From: Atlantibacter sp. RC6
GTDB lineage: Bacteria; Pseudomonadota; Gammaproteobacteria; Enterobacterales; Enterobacteriaceae
Assembly (NCBI RefSeq): GCF_014193285.1
Contig: NZ_JACHZE010000001.1
Location: 744,001 to 808,000, forward strand
Reading direction: 5' to 3'
Length of the DNA stretch: 64,000 bases
Both the position numbers and the translations under genes were made by a program. Positions 1 through 7,944 of this stretch are shown in pieces; position 1 is the first letter of the stretch, and each line of letters opens with the position of its first letter. Below the pieces are notes generated by a model, which saw nothing but the letters and a program-made list of their open reading frames with translations, was not told the origin of the DNA and did not search any database.

Positions 1-406
1 TGGGCTGACGATCGCGCTGTCGTTACCCGATCATGCAGTGGTGTTTGGCGACGGCGATCGCCTGATGCAACTGTTTAATAATCTGCTGGAAAATAGCCTG
101 CGCTATACCGACGCGGGCGGCGGATTGCAGATCCACGGGCGCATCGAGGCTCACACCCTGACGCTGGCGTTTTCCGACAGCGCCCCCGGCGTGACCGATG
201 ATCAGCTCGGCAAGCTGTTTGAGCGCTTCTATCGCGCCGAAGGATCGCGCAACCGCGCCAGCGGCGGCTCCGGGCTGGGCCTGGCGATCTGCGCCAATAT
301 CGTCGCCGCCCATAACGGCACGCTGCGCGCCGACCACTCACCATCAGGGGGGATTCGCGTTACTGTATCGCTACCCCTCGACGACGAATTACCGAGAGAC
401 GCATGA
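1..406 (+). CDS. baeS: BaeS sensor histidine kinase, C-terminal part
   Basis: Only the last 134 or so codons are in the window; the frame is open from base 2, so the gene starts upstream. The visible part is the HATPase_c domain of an inner-membrane histidine kinase: an N box ([12 protein letters not shown]) near bases 68-105 and a G2 box ([17 protein letters not shown]) near 269-320. The final codons overlap the next start as ATGA (403-406), so it is translationally coupled to baeR. BaeS senses envelope stress and phosphorylates BaeR in E. coli. Identity rests on this domain plus the baeR and trhP neighbours; the sensor domain is not visible. Confidence 0.9.
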   Translation, partial: GLTIALSLPDHAVVFGDGDRLMQLFNNLLENSLRYTDAGGGLQIHGRIEAHTLTLAFSDSAPGVTDDQLGKLFERFYRAEGSRNRASGGSGLGLAICANIVAAHNGTLRADHSPSGGIRVTVSLPLDDELPRDA

Positions 407-1125
407 CAGAGCTACCGATAGATGAAAACACGCCACGCATTCTGATCGTGGAAGACGAGCCCAAGCTGGGGCAACTGTTAATCGACTATCTGCGGGCGGC
501 AGGCTATGCGCCGACGCTGATCGATCATGGCGACAAGGTGCTGAATTATGTGCGCCAGACGCCGCCGTCGCTGATCCTGCTGGATTTGATGCTGCCCGGC
601 GTCGACGGGCTGACGCTGTGCCGGGAAATCCGCCGCTTTTCCGAAGTGCCGATTGTCATGGTCACCGCCAAAATCGAAGAGATTGACCGGCTGCTGGGGC
701 TGGAAATCGGCGCGGATGATTACATCTGCAAACCCTACAGCCCACGGGAAGTGGTGGCGCGGGTGAAAACTATTCTGCGCCGCTGCAAGCCGCAAAAAGA
801 GCTGGCGAAACAGGATGCCGAAAGCCCGCTGGTGGTGGATGAAGGGCGCTTCCAGGCAAGCTGGCGCAAAAAAGTCTTAGACCTGACGCCCGCTGAATTC
901 CGGCTGCTTAAAACCCTGTCTCACGAGCCGGGCAAAGTGTTTTCCCGCGAACAGTTGCTGAACCAGCTGTATGACGATTACCGGGTGGTGACTGACCGCA
1001 CCATCGATAGCCATATCAAAAACCTGCGCCGCAAGTTGGAAGCCCTTGACGAAGAGCAGTCATTTATCCGCGCGGTGTATGGCGTGGGATATCGCTGGGA
1101 AGCGGATGCCTGTCGTTTAATGTAA
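403..1125 (+). CDS. baeR: BaeR envelope-stress response regulator (OmpR family)
   Basis: This 240-residue protein has an N-terminal receiver domain with the acidic pocket at E18-D19 and the phospho-acceptor D61 ([11 protein letters not shown]). A C-terminal winged-helix DNA-binding domain covers roughly residues 140-235 ([21 protein letters not shown], then [14 protein letters not shown]). Length and motifs match E. coli BaeR, which activates mdtABCD, acrD and spy. The ATGA overlap with baeS fixes the start. A hairpin terminator follows at 1142-1162, so the accessory genes downstream are a separate unit. In E. coli yegP follows; here it is absent and a foreign island takes its place. Confidence 0.95.
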   Translation: MTELPIDENTPRILIVEDEPKLGQLLIDYLRAAGYAPTLIDHGDKVLNYVRQTPPSLILLDLMLPGVDGLTLCREIRRFSEVPIVMVTAKIEEIDRLLGLEIGADDYICKPYSPREVVARVKTILRRCKPQKELAKQDAESPLVVDEGRFQASWRKKVLDLTPAEFRLLKTLSHEPGKVFSREQLLNQLYDDYRVVTDRTIDSHIKNLRRKLEALDEEQSFIRAVYGVGYRWEADACRLM

Positions 1126-1141
1126 TTATTATCTGATGACC

Positions 1142-1162
1142 GCCCACGAACAGTGGGCTTTT
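1142..1162 (+). terminator. Intrinsic terminator after baeR
   Basis: A 6-bp GCCCAC/GTGGGC stem (1142-1147 with 1153-1158) with a 5-base loop, followed by TTTTA. It closes the baeSR unit and marks the left edge of the AT-rich island. Confidence 0.65.
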
Positions 1163-1314
1163 ACGTTAAATATAGGTATCGACATTAGTTTACGTATCAA
1201 ATTACACATAATATTTTCGCTATAACATTTGAACTGATTGTACAATATGAGTCTATTCACACTTATCATAATAGATGACAGGAATAATAAACTAAATTTG
1301 GCAAGGAGGTTGAA

Positions 1315-1839
1315 ATGCAACAACTGCGGAAAGGTGGATTACGTTTATTGACGACTGGAGAAATTCAGCTTGCATCAACAGTGTTCAGGTACTGTATTCA
1401 ATATCACAAAGTCTGGATACATTTCGAGAGCTATTTACCTTTTAATTTACAAAATCTTGACACTGCGATGACCCCTAATGGAGAAATATGGTTTCAGGAC
1501 AAAGTTTATAGAGATGACTACTCTATAAGTGGTCCGGATCTACAGCATATATTCATACACGAAATGATGCATGTTTATCAGCAACAAAGAGGGATGTTTG
1601 TGCGGACTCGTGGTTTATTTTCGTGGGCTGCAGATTATTTTTATGACTTAACGAAAAAGAATCTATCTCATTACTCTATGGAACAGCAAGCATGTATAAT
1701 CGCTGACTATTGGTTACTATTACAATATGGATTTAATAAATATAGTTATTTGATAAAATATAAAGATTACAATCCCGCTGAGAACGTCAAAGATTTGATA
1801 AAAAAATATCAGCAAGTTATACAAGGCATCACTGTATGA
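1315..1839 (+). CDS. T6SS-associated small metallopeptidase-like protein (HExxH)
   Basis: This 174-residue protein has no signal peptide. It carries a zinc-peptidase signature HEMMH at residues 82-86 and a downstream YSMEQQA segment whose E123 is a likely third zinc ligand, as in gluzincins. I recognise the type as the small proteins often labelled 'type IV secretion protein Rhs' that lie near vgrG and rhs loci; the catalytic role is inferred from the motif only. A strong Shine-Dalgarno sequence AAGGAGGT (1303-1310) supports this start. The stop overlaps the following lipoprotein start, as expected of an effector-immunity pair. Base composition is much more AT-rich than baeR and trhP, suggesting horizontal transfer. 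The target is unknown. Confidence 0.65.
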   Translation: MQQLRKGGLRLLTTGEIQLASTVFRYCIQYHKVWIHFESYLPFNLQNLDTAMTPNGEIWFQDKVYRDDYSISGPDLQHIFIHEMMHVYQQQRGMFVRTRGLFSWAADYFYDLTKKNLSHYSMEQQACIIADYWLLLQYGFNKYSYLIKYKDYNPAENVKDLIKKYQQVIQGITV

Positions 1840-2189
1840 AAGTAGCGATGATTATATTATGTCTTATTCTGGTCGGATGTGGTTCCGGCGATAGATTAGC
1901 ATTCAGCGAACAAGGAGCGGCTTCGATTAATGAAAATTTATTATGTATTAACGCTAAAAATGGAGATGTTTTAAGCTTTTATTCTCTCAGTTCGTCCATA
2001 GATAATTACTCGAATACCATAATGCATTCTGGCGACCAGGAAAAAAGCAGGATTTATCCCAACTTATGTTTTGACATTCAATTGAAGCGCGGATTCAACT
2101 ATAGCTTGCTTTATGTATTAAATGAGAAGAAATATCGTTTAGAATTCAACATCGATCTCAACGGTACCGTTACCAATATTACCAGATGA
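1836..2189 (+). CDS. Putative T6SS immunity lipoprotein
   Basis: This 117-residue protein has a short hydrophobic signal peptide ending in a lipobox (LVGC, Cys15), so the mature protein should be a lipid-anchored periplasmic protein. The rest is a small beta-rich domain with no catalytic motif. The signal, length and GDRL segment after the lipobox resemble proteins annotated as T6SS immunity periplasmic lipoproteins. It starts 4 bases before the stop of the HExxH gene (ATGA-type overlap), consistent with an immunity protein for that effector. The pairing is inferred from position, not proven. Confidence 0.6.
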   Translation: MKVAMIILCLILVGCGSGDRLAFSEQGAASINENLLCINAKNGDVLSFYSLSSSIDNYSNTIMHSGDQEKSRIYPNLCFDIQLKRGFNYSLLYVLNEKKYRLEFNIDLNGTVTNITR

Positions 2190-2575
2190 AATGTTTTATA
2201 AAGCGATAACTCCATTGAAGAATCAAAAATACAGTGTCTCAAGAGCACGTTTCTGTTCAGAGCTAAGTTCAATATTCATATCGTCAGCTGATCCCCTTTT
2301 CGACAAAATCAAGTAGTTTCAATGATCACAGGGATAAAACATATCAAGCTGTAATGTATTATTGACATGATCCACTGAAACATCAGCGTACAAATAAATC
2401 TAAAAAAACACATAGCAATATTAGACATTACGCATACTGGTTTTACACTCGTCTTTAGCTATTCACATGCCTTGCTCGCACAACTTGTATTAGCTGTGGT
2501 CCTAAAAGAGTGCAGGGATGCTCGTTAAGTTGGCTATATTGTTTGGTAATGGATCTATTTAGTGAAGGAGATAAC
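2190..2575. other. AT-rich spacer between the two effector modules
   Basis: These 386 bases hold no convincing full gene. They should include the promoter for the hcp unit. On the minus strand an 18-codon frame at 2223-2279 begins with residues (MNIELSSEQKRALETL) that resemble the N-terminus of some IS630-type transposases, then hits a stop; it may be a remnant. Nothing else recognisable is seen. Confidence 0.5.
2223..2279 (-). pseudogene. Possible remnant of an IS630-type transposase N-terminus
   Basis: An ATG at 2277-2279 (minus strand) opens 18 codons ending at TGA. The N-terminal pattern of 'I-L-x-x-EQK-x-x-LE' is reminiscent of IS630-family helix-turn-helix starts, and GGGG lies upstream as a possible ribosome site. 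The stretch is too short to be sure, and no terminal repeats are seen. Confidence 0.2.
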
Positions 2576-3067
2576 ATGGCGATTCCAGTGTATTTATGGT
2601 TGAACGATGAAGGTAATAATGCCGTAAAAGGCTGCGTCGATGTAAAGAATCGTGAAGGCTCTATTGAAATAGTAGAACTTATGCATAATGTGGAGTTACC
2701 TACCGATAATCAAACGGGTAAAATCACCAGCAAACGCATACATAATGATTACTTTCTCATTAAAGAAGTTGATAGCTCATCACCTTATTTATATAGAGGC
2801 GTATCTACGGGTCAAAAATTCAAACAAGCAGTTTTAAAATTCTATCGCATCAACTATAACGGTCAGGAAGAAGAGTACTTCCGGGTAACTATGGAAAATG
2901 TCAGGGTGAACGAGATTGAACCCTTTATGCTGGATATTAAAGATCCCGCGTATGAAAAGCATAACCACCTTGAAGCATTTTATTTATCCTATGAGCGGAT
3001 AACATGGCACTACCTTGATGGGAACATAATCCACTCTGATTCATGGAATAATAAGGAGGCCGCATAA
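2576..3067 (+). CDS. hcp: Orphan Hcp-family T6SS tube protein
   Basis: The 163-residue product has the Hcp pattern: an N-terminal MAIPVYLWL strand, an amphipathic EIVELMHNVELPTD segment, a K-R-H-x-x-x-x-x-K-E-x-D segment near residues 50-62, and a C-terminal ITWHYLDGNIIHSDSW strand. Hcp hexamers stack to form the T6SS inner tube and also carry small effectors. I chose the ATG at 2576 because GAAGGAG (2564-2570) sits at correct spacing; an upstream in-frame ATG at 2510 would add 22 residues foreign to the family. The stop overlaps the next start by one base (TAATG). No other T6SS structural gene is in the window, so this is an auxiliary copy. Confidence 0.88.
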   Translation: MAIPVYLWLNDEGNNAVKGCVDVKNREGSIEIVELMHNVELPTDNQTGKITSKRIHNDYFLIKEVDSSSPYLYRGVSTGQKFKQAVLKFYRINYNGQEEEYFRVTMENVRVNEIEPFMLDIKDPAYEKHNHLEAFYLSYERITWHYLDGNIIHSDSWNNKEAA

Positions 3068-3435
3068 TGCCGTGGGTATATAAGGTGAGTGCACATACAT
3101 TCTACCTGGATGGTATCTATAAATTTAACGCCGAATATTCAGGCAGGCCAGGATTTATGAATGATTCCGCTAATGAATGTGTCAGCGGTAAAGGTCCAAT
3201 ACCGCGCGGTACCTATACTATTGGAGCAGCTTTCTATCATCATAAAACAAAAGCCTACACTATGAGACTTACACCCTTTATCGAAAATCAGATGTGTGGC
3301 CGCGATGGTTTCATGATCCATGGTAATAGTTCAGCTCACCCCTTAGATGCTTCTGATGGATGTATAATCCTGAACTTATCCGAGCGCATGATAATTAATG
3401 ACAGCACAGACAAGATACTGGTAGTAGAGGATTAA
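3067..3435 (+). CDS. Tlde1-like T6SS effector (L,D-transpeptidase fold, DUF2778)
   Basis: This 122-residue protein matches the DUF2778/Tlde1 type: a GPIPRGTYTIG segment at residues 43-53, then H85-G-N and the S96-D-G-C99 motif with the catalytic His and Cys of L,D-transpeptidase-fold enzymes. Salmonella Tlde1 is a T6SS effector that acts on periplasmic peptidoglycan by cleaving or exchanging stem-peptide bonds. There is no signal peptide, as expected for delivery by a secretion machine. The gene overlaps hcp by one base and is followed one base later by a secreted small protein, so hcp-effector-immunity form one transcription unit. Both catalytic residues are present, so it is probably active; the activity itself is inferred from the family. 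Confidence 0.85.
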   Translation: MPWVYKVSAHTFYLDGIYKFNAEYSGRPGFMNDSANECVSGKGPIPRGTYTIGAAFYHHKTKAYTMRLTPFIENQMCGRDGFMIHGNSSAHPLDASDGCIILNLSERMIINDSTDKILVVED

Positions 3436-3436
3436 C

Positions 3437-3880
3437 ATGAAAAAAATATTACTGTTCCTGGTAACAACGGTACCAATGTTTTCATATGCTAACAATTATG
3501 GCTGTGCCACTGCCGGTGCCTCAATGGAAATATCGCTTTTTGAGGCATTATCAGAGCAGTTAAAAATAGACACATCAACTATTGTACGCGACAAAACACA
3601 AGTAAAAATCTTAGATATTACGCCAATATCTAAAATATATGCGGAATATCTGGCAAGAATCGATTTCAATAAATATCCTGGGAAAGATAAAACAGAGGAT
3701 ACCTATAACAGAATTTTCTTTTCCAGTTACTATGAAAATGAAGTAAAGTCTATCACCGCTCAATACACCTACTTTAACAAAGATAAAAAGAAAGCTGTTT
3801 TTATTGCAACCAGCCTTATGAATAAAGATGAGTGCTCAATAAGATTTAACGGTTATATTACCTTATCCAGAGAATTTTAG
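3437..3880 (+). CDS. Periplasmic putative immunity protein for the Tlde1-like effector
   Basis: This 147-residue protein has a clear Sec signal peptide (MKKILLFLVTTVPMFSYA, cleavage after A18). The mature domain has two cysteines, C23 and C133, that may form a disulfide. I see no enzymatic motif. The start is one base after the stop of the Tlde1-like gene and the product is exported to the compartment where that effector would act, which is the usual logic for a Tldi1-type immunity protein. The function is inferred from position and signal peptide. A hairpin terminator follows at 3897-3930. Confidence 0.65.
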   Translation: MKKILLFLVTTVPMFSYANNYGCATAGASMEISLFEALSEQLKIDTSTIVRDKTQVKILDITPISKIYAEYLARIDFNKYPGKDKTEDTYNRIFFSSYYENEVKSITAQYTYFNKDKKKAVFIATSLMNKDECSIRFNGYITLSREF

Positions 3881-3896
3881 TGTATGTTTATCAGCT

Positions 3897-3930
3897 AAAG
3901 CCCTTTCCGTTAATGTTAGGGCTTTTGTTA
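3897..3930 (+). terminator. Terminator after the hcp-effector-immunity unit
   Basis: AAAGCCCT (3897-3904) pairs with AGGGCTTT (3918-3925), followed by a T-rich run. It closes the island before trhP. Confidence 0.6.
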
Positions 3931-4039
3931 TATGTTAAGCGGGAATGTTAAGTATCCTGCAACAGCACCGCACTTTACCTCTGCTCCCCTCGACGCTACA
4001 ATTCCCGCCTTCAATGTGGGGGATAATCCTCTCCCCAAG

Positions 4040-4080
4040 CCGCCCCACCCGGTGAGGCGGTTCTGACCTGACATCAGAAC
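4040..4080 (+). promoter_or_regulatory. Tandem hairpins in the trhP leader
   Basis: Two inverted repeats lie immediately before trhP. The first pairs CCGCCCCACC with GGTGAGGCGG (4040-4060, one mismatch). The second pairs GTTCTGA (4060-4066) with TCAGAAC (4074-4080). The start codon is at 4091, so the second stem is close to the ribosome-binding region. Neither has a T run, so these look like leader structures rather than terminators. Regulatory function is inferred. Confidence 0.4.
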
Positions 4081-4090
4081 GAGAACACCA

Positions 4091-5452
4091 ATGTTTAAAC
4101 CAGAACTCCTTTCCCCGGCGGGAACGCTGAAAAACATGCGTTACGCTTTCGCCTATGGCGCAGACGCAGTGTATGCCGGCCAGCCGCGTTACAGCCTGCG
4201 GGTGCGCAATAACGAATTCAACCACGAGAATTTGCAGCTCGGCATCAATGAAGCCCATGCGCTGGGTAAAAAATTCTATGTGGTGGTAAATATCGCGCCG
4301 CATAACGCCAAGCTGAAAACCTTTATTCGCGATCTCAAGCCGGTGATCGATATGGGGCCGGATGCGCTGATTATGTCCGATCCTGGTTTGATCATGATGG
4401 TGCGCGAAGCGTTCCCGGAAATGGATATCCATCTGTCGGTGCAGGCCAACGCGGTGAACTGGGCGACGGTGAAGTTCTGGAAGCAGATGGGCCTGACGCG
4501 GGTGATTTTATCCCGCGAACTGTCGCTGGAAGAGATCGCGGAAATCCGCGAACAGGTGCCCAATATGGAGATCGAAATCTTCGTGCACGGCGCGCTGTGC
4601 ATGGCCTATTCTGGCCGCTGCCTGCTGTCTGGCTATATCAACAAGCGCGACCCGAACCAGGGCACCTGCACCAACGCCTGCCGCTGGGAATATAACGTTA
4701 AAGAAGGCAAAGAGGACGATGTGGGCAATATCGTGCACATCCACGAGCCGATCCCGGTGCAGACCATCGAGCCGACGCTGGGCATCGGCGCGCCGACCGA
4801 TAAAGTGTTTATGGTGGAAGAGGCCCAACGTCCCGGTGAATATATGACCGCGTTCGAAGACGAGCACGGCACCTATATCATGAACTCCAAAGATCTGCGC
4901 GCCATCCAGCACGTGGAACGCCTGACCAAAATGGGCGTGCACTCGCTGAAGATCGAAGGCCGTACTAAATCCTTCTACTACTGCGCCCGCACCGCCCAGG
5001 TTTATCGCCGGGCGATTGATGACGCCGCCGCCGGCAAACCGTTTGATCCTACCCTGCTGGAGACGCTGGAAGGCCTGGCGCATCGCGGCTATACCGAAGG
5101 GTTCCTGCGTCGTCACACCCATGACGATTACCAGAACTATGAGTATGGATTCTCGGTATCCGATCGTCAGCAGTTTGTCGGGGAATTTACCGGCGAGCGC
5201 CGCGGCGAACTGGCGGAAGTGAAGGTGAAAAATAAATTCTCTCTCGGCGACAGCCTGGAGCTGATGACCCCGCAGGGTAACGTCAATTTCACCCTCGAGC
5301 ATCTGGAAAACGCTAAAGGAGAGAAAATGGAAGTGGCGCCGGGAGATGGTTATACCGTCTGGATGCCGGTTCCTCAGGATTTAGCGCTGGAGTTTGCCCT
5401 GTTGATGCGAAATTTCTCTGGTCAGAGCACCCGCAATCCTCACGGTAAGTGA
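4091..5452 (+). CDS. trhP: TrhP/YegQ, tRNA uridine-34 hydroxylation protein (U32 family)
   Basis: This 453-residue protein is a member of the U32 'peptidase' family with the N-terminal signature PELLSPAGTLKNMRYAFAYGADAVYAG. Four conserved cysteines, C170, C177, C193 and C197, are placed as in family members that bind an iron-sulfur cluster. In E. coli TrhP acts with prephenate to make 5-hydroxyuridine at the wobble base of tRNAs. The length matches E. coli YegQ. CyaR is encoded directly downstream as in E. coli, while upstream the usual yegP is replaced by the T6SS-type island. Confidence 0.93.
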   Translation: MFKPELLSPAGTLKNMRYAFAYGADAVYAGQPRYSLRVRNNEFNHENLQLGINEAHALGKKFYVVVNIAPHNAKLKTFIRDLKPVIDMGPDALIMSDPGLIMMVREAFPEMDIHLSVQANAVNWATVKFWKQMGLTRVILSRELSLEEIAEIREQVPNMEIEIFVHGALCMAYSGRCLLSGYINKRDPNQGTCTNACRWEYNVKEGKEDDVGNIVHIHEPIPVQTIEPTLGIGAPTDKVFMVEEAQRPGEYMTAFEDEHGTYIMNSKDLRAIQHVERLTKMGVHSLKIEGRTKSFYYCARTAQVYRRAIDDAAAGKPFDPTLLETLEGLAHRGYTEGFLRRHTHDDYQNYEYGFSVSDRQQFVGEFTGERRGELAEVKVKNKFSLGDSLELMTPQGNVNFTLEHLENAKGEKMEVAPGDGYTVWMPVPQDLALEFALLMRNFSGQSTRNPHGK

Positions 5453-5486
5453 TTCATTTCGGTTATTTTTTCTCATAGGATGAATC

Positions 5487-5502
5487 TTAGAAAGAGATCA
5501 CA
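5487..5502 (+). promoter_or_regulatory. CRP site and promoter of cyaR
   Basis: TTAGA-N6-TCACA matches the CRP consensus at 8 of 10 positions, with a perfect right half. A -10 box TATGAT lies at 5524-5529, seven bases before the predicted 5' end at 5537. The CRP site is centred about 42 bases upstream, the class II position, fitting the known CRP dependence of cyaR. Confidence 0.75.
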
Positions 5503-5536
5503 TACCGCCACCCGCTATCCGGGTATGATTCGATTC

Positions 5537-5623
5537 GCTGAAAAACATAACCCATAAATGCTAGTTGTACCAGGAACCACCTCCTTAGCCTGCGTAATCT
5601 CCCTTACGCAGGCTTATTTTTTT
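5537..5623 (+). ncRNA. cyaR: CyaR small RNA (RyeE)
   Basis: The sequence from GCTGAAAAACATAACCC to the T run matches E. coli CyaR closely. It contains the conserved single-stranded CAGGAACCACCTCC region that pairs with ribosome-binding sites such as that of ompX, and ends in an 11-bp terminator stem (5587-5597 with 5604-5614, loop TCTCCC) and a T tract. The stem has compensating changes relative to the E. coli version as I remember it. It is Hfq-dependent in E. coli. Location between trhP and yegS is also conserved. Confidence 0.93.
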
Positions 5624-5705
5624 CTTCCTCTTTCAGTGCGTTCTGACACGCAATTTTCCTTTCCAGGATAAACTTCTTGAAGATTGACTCATTTCAGGAC
5701 ACTCC

Positions 5706-6605
5706 ATGGACAGCATCCCCGCTTCACTGATCGTTCTTAATGGCAAAGGCGCAGGCAATGACCTGCTGCGCAGCGCAGTCAACCTGTTGCGCGAAGAAGG
5801 CGTCACCCTGCATGTCCGCGTAACGTGGGAAAAAGGCGATGCCGAGCGTTTCGTCAATGAAGCGGTCACGCTGGGCGTGGAAACGGTGATTGCAGGCGGC
5901 GGGGACGGCACCATTAACGAAGTGGCGACTGCACTGTCACGTATTGATACGGCGATACGCCCGGCGCTCGGCATCGTACCGCTGGGCACTGCCAATGACT
6001 TCGCCACCAGCACCGGCATTCCAGCTGAGCTGGATAAAGCGCTGAAGCTCGCCATTGCCGGGAAAGCGACGCCAATCGATCTGGTGGAGGTCAACCAACA
6101 GGCCGCGTTTATCAATATGGCGACCGGCGGCTTCGGCACCCGCATCACCACCGAAACGCCGGAAAAACTCAAGGCCGCGCTGGGCAGCGTTTCTTATCTG
6201 CTGCATGGTCTGCTGCGTATGGATACCCTGCAACCGGACCGCTGCGAAATTCGCGGCGAGAATTTTCACTGGCAGGGAGATGCGCTGGTGATTGGCTTCG
6301 GCAACGGGCGTCAGGCAGGTGGCGGCCAGCAGTTGTGCCCGGACGCGCTGATCAATGACGGGCAGTTGCGGGTGCGGATTTTTACCGGTGATGAGCTATT
6401 ACCCGCGCTGTTTACGACCCTGACTCGCCCGGATGACAGCCCGAATATTGTTGATGGTATCTCTTCATGGTTTGAAATCACCTCGCCCCATGAAATGACC
6501 TTTAACCTTGACGGCGAACCGCTCAGCGGCCAGCAGTTCCGGCTGGCAGTCAAACCCGGCGCGCTGCTGTGCCGCCTGCCGCCGGATTGCCCGCTGTTGC
6601 GCTAA
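5706..6605 (+). CDS. yegS: YegS lipid kinase
   Basis: This 299-residue protein has a diacylglycerol-kinase catalytic domain with the nucleotide-binding GGGDGT motif at residues 64-69 and a PLGTANDFA motif near 97. E. coli YegS phosphorylates phosphatidylglycerol in vitro. The length matches the E. coli protein. It is monocistronic here and converges on fbaB, with a shared palindromic terminator between them. Confidence 0.95.
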   Translation: MDSIPASLIVLNGKGAGNDLLRSAVNLLREEGVTLHVRVTWEKGDAERFVNEAVTLGVETVIAGGGDGTINEVATALSRIDTAIRPALGIVPLGTANDFATSTGIPAELDKALKLAIAGKATPIDLVEVNQQAAFINMATGGFGTRITTETPEKLKAALGSVSYLLHGLLRMDTLQPDRCEIRGENFHWQGDALVIGFGNGRQAGGGQQLCPDALINDGQLRVRIFTGDELLPALFTTLTRPDDSPNIVDGISSWFEITSPHEMTFNLDGEPLSGQQFRLAVKPGALLCRLPPDCPLLR

Positions 6606-6613
6606 AAACTTAT

Positions 6614-6633
6614 CAGCCGGGTATACCCGGCTG
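6614..6633. terminator. Bidirectional terminator between yegS and fbaB
   Basis: A perfect 20-base palindrome (CAGCCGGGTA/TACCCGGCTG) with TTTTA on the plus side and A-rich sequence on the other, between the convergent genes yegS and fbaB. Confidence 0.8.
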
Positions 6634-6638
6634 TTTTA

Positions 6639-7691
6639 TCAGGCGATGGTGACTTTGCTATCCAGATAAACATCCTGAACGGCATTGATCAGTTTCACGC
6701 CATCCGCCATGGATTTCTTAAAGGCTTTACGCCCTAAGATCAGCCCCATCCCGCCTGCGCGTTTATTAATTACCGCCGTGCGCACCGCATCGGTTAAATC
6801 AGCTTCACCGCCCGACGCGCCGCCGGAGTTAATCAGCCCGGCTCGCCCCATATAGCAGTTCGCCAGCTGGTAACGCACCAGGTCGATAGGATTATCGCTG
6901 GTTAATTTGCTGTAGACGCGCTCGTCGGTATAACCGTAATTCACCGCTTTATAGCCGCCGTTATTTTCCGCCATCTTCTGCTTGACGATATCCGCGCCGA
7001 TAGTCGCCGCCAGATGGTTAGCCTGGCCAGTTAAATCGGCGCTGACGTGGTAATCGACGCCATCTTTCTTAAAGCCGGAATTACGCAGATAGGCCCACAG
7101 CACCGTCACCATCCCCAGTTCATGGGCGCGCTCAAACGCCGCAGAAATCTCTTCTATCTGGCGGCGCGACTCTTCGGAGCCGAAATAAATGGTCGCCCCG
7201 ACGGCGACCGCGCCGAGATTAAACGCCTGCTCGACGCTGGCGTACAGGGTCTGGTCGTAGGTATTCGGGTAGCTGAGGGTTTCGTTATGGTTCAGTTTCA
7301 CCAGAAACGGAATGCGATGGGCATAGCGGCGCGATACCGATGCCAGTACGCCATAGGTTGAGGCAACACAGTTACAGCCCGCCTCAATCGCCAGTTCAAC
7401 GATGTTCTTCGGATCGAAATAGAGCGGGTTGGCGGCGAAAGATGCCCCCGCCGAATGCTCCACGCCCTGATCCACGGGCAGAATGGAAAGATACCCCGTT
7501 CCCGCCAGCCGCCCGGTATTGTAGAGGGTCTGCATGTTGCGTAGCACCGCAGGCGGACGGTTATTATCAATCATTACCCGATCCACATAGTCCGCACCGG
7601 GCAGGTAAAGATTGTCTGCCGGAATGGTCATACAACGATGCTGTAACAGGCTATCGGCATCTTTGCCAAGCAACTGCGCAATATCAGTCAT
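6639..7691 (-). CDS. fbaB: FbaB, class I fructose-bisphosphate aldolase
   Basis: This 350-residue protein is the DhnA-type class I aldolase that splits fructose 1,6-bisphosphate through a Schiff-base lysine. Visible are the [11 protein letters not shown] segment, the IVKQKMAEN segment carrying the likely Schiff-base lysine, and a C-terminal phosphate-binding [11 protein letters not shown] chose the start at 7691 ([16 protein letters not shown]) because it gives the exact E. coli length; an upstream in-frame start would add 27 atypical residues. It is transcribed divergently from yegT. The gat operon that neighbours it in some E. coli strains is absent. Confidence 0.94.
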   Translation of the reverse strand: MTDIAQLLGKDADSLLQHRCMTIPADNLYLPGADYVDRVMIDNNRPPAVLRNMQTLYNTGRLAGTGYLSILPVDQGVEHSAGASFAANPLYFDPKNIVELAIEAGCNCVASTYGVLASVSRRYAHRIPFLVKLNHNETLSYPNTYDQTLYASVEQAFNLGAVAVGATIYFGSEESRRQIEEISAAFERAHELGMVTVLWAYLRNSGFKKDGVDYHVSADLTGQANHLAATIGADIVKQKMAENNGGYKAVNYGYTDERVYSKLTSDNPIDLVRYQLANCYMGRAGLINSGGASGGEADLTDAVRTAVINKRAGGMGLILGRKAFKKSMADGVKLINAVQDVYLDSKVTIA

Positions 7692-7944
7692 AATTCGCTC
7701 CCGTAAGGTCCTCAAAGTAGAGAAAAGCTCCATGCCCGCAGAGGCGCGGGCAGCACTAAGTCTGATACGCAAACGATATATTTTCCAGCCGCCGGCGCAT
7801 TTTTAGCCTGTCTCCTTTCAGCGCACAAACGCACTGCAAGCGTGAAAAACTGTTAGCGCGCTCAAAAAAACCGCTCAAAGGTATTTTAAAGGTATTATTG
7901 AATGGTATGGTTAAGGTGTACTCTACCTCGCAGGAAGGCAAATA

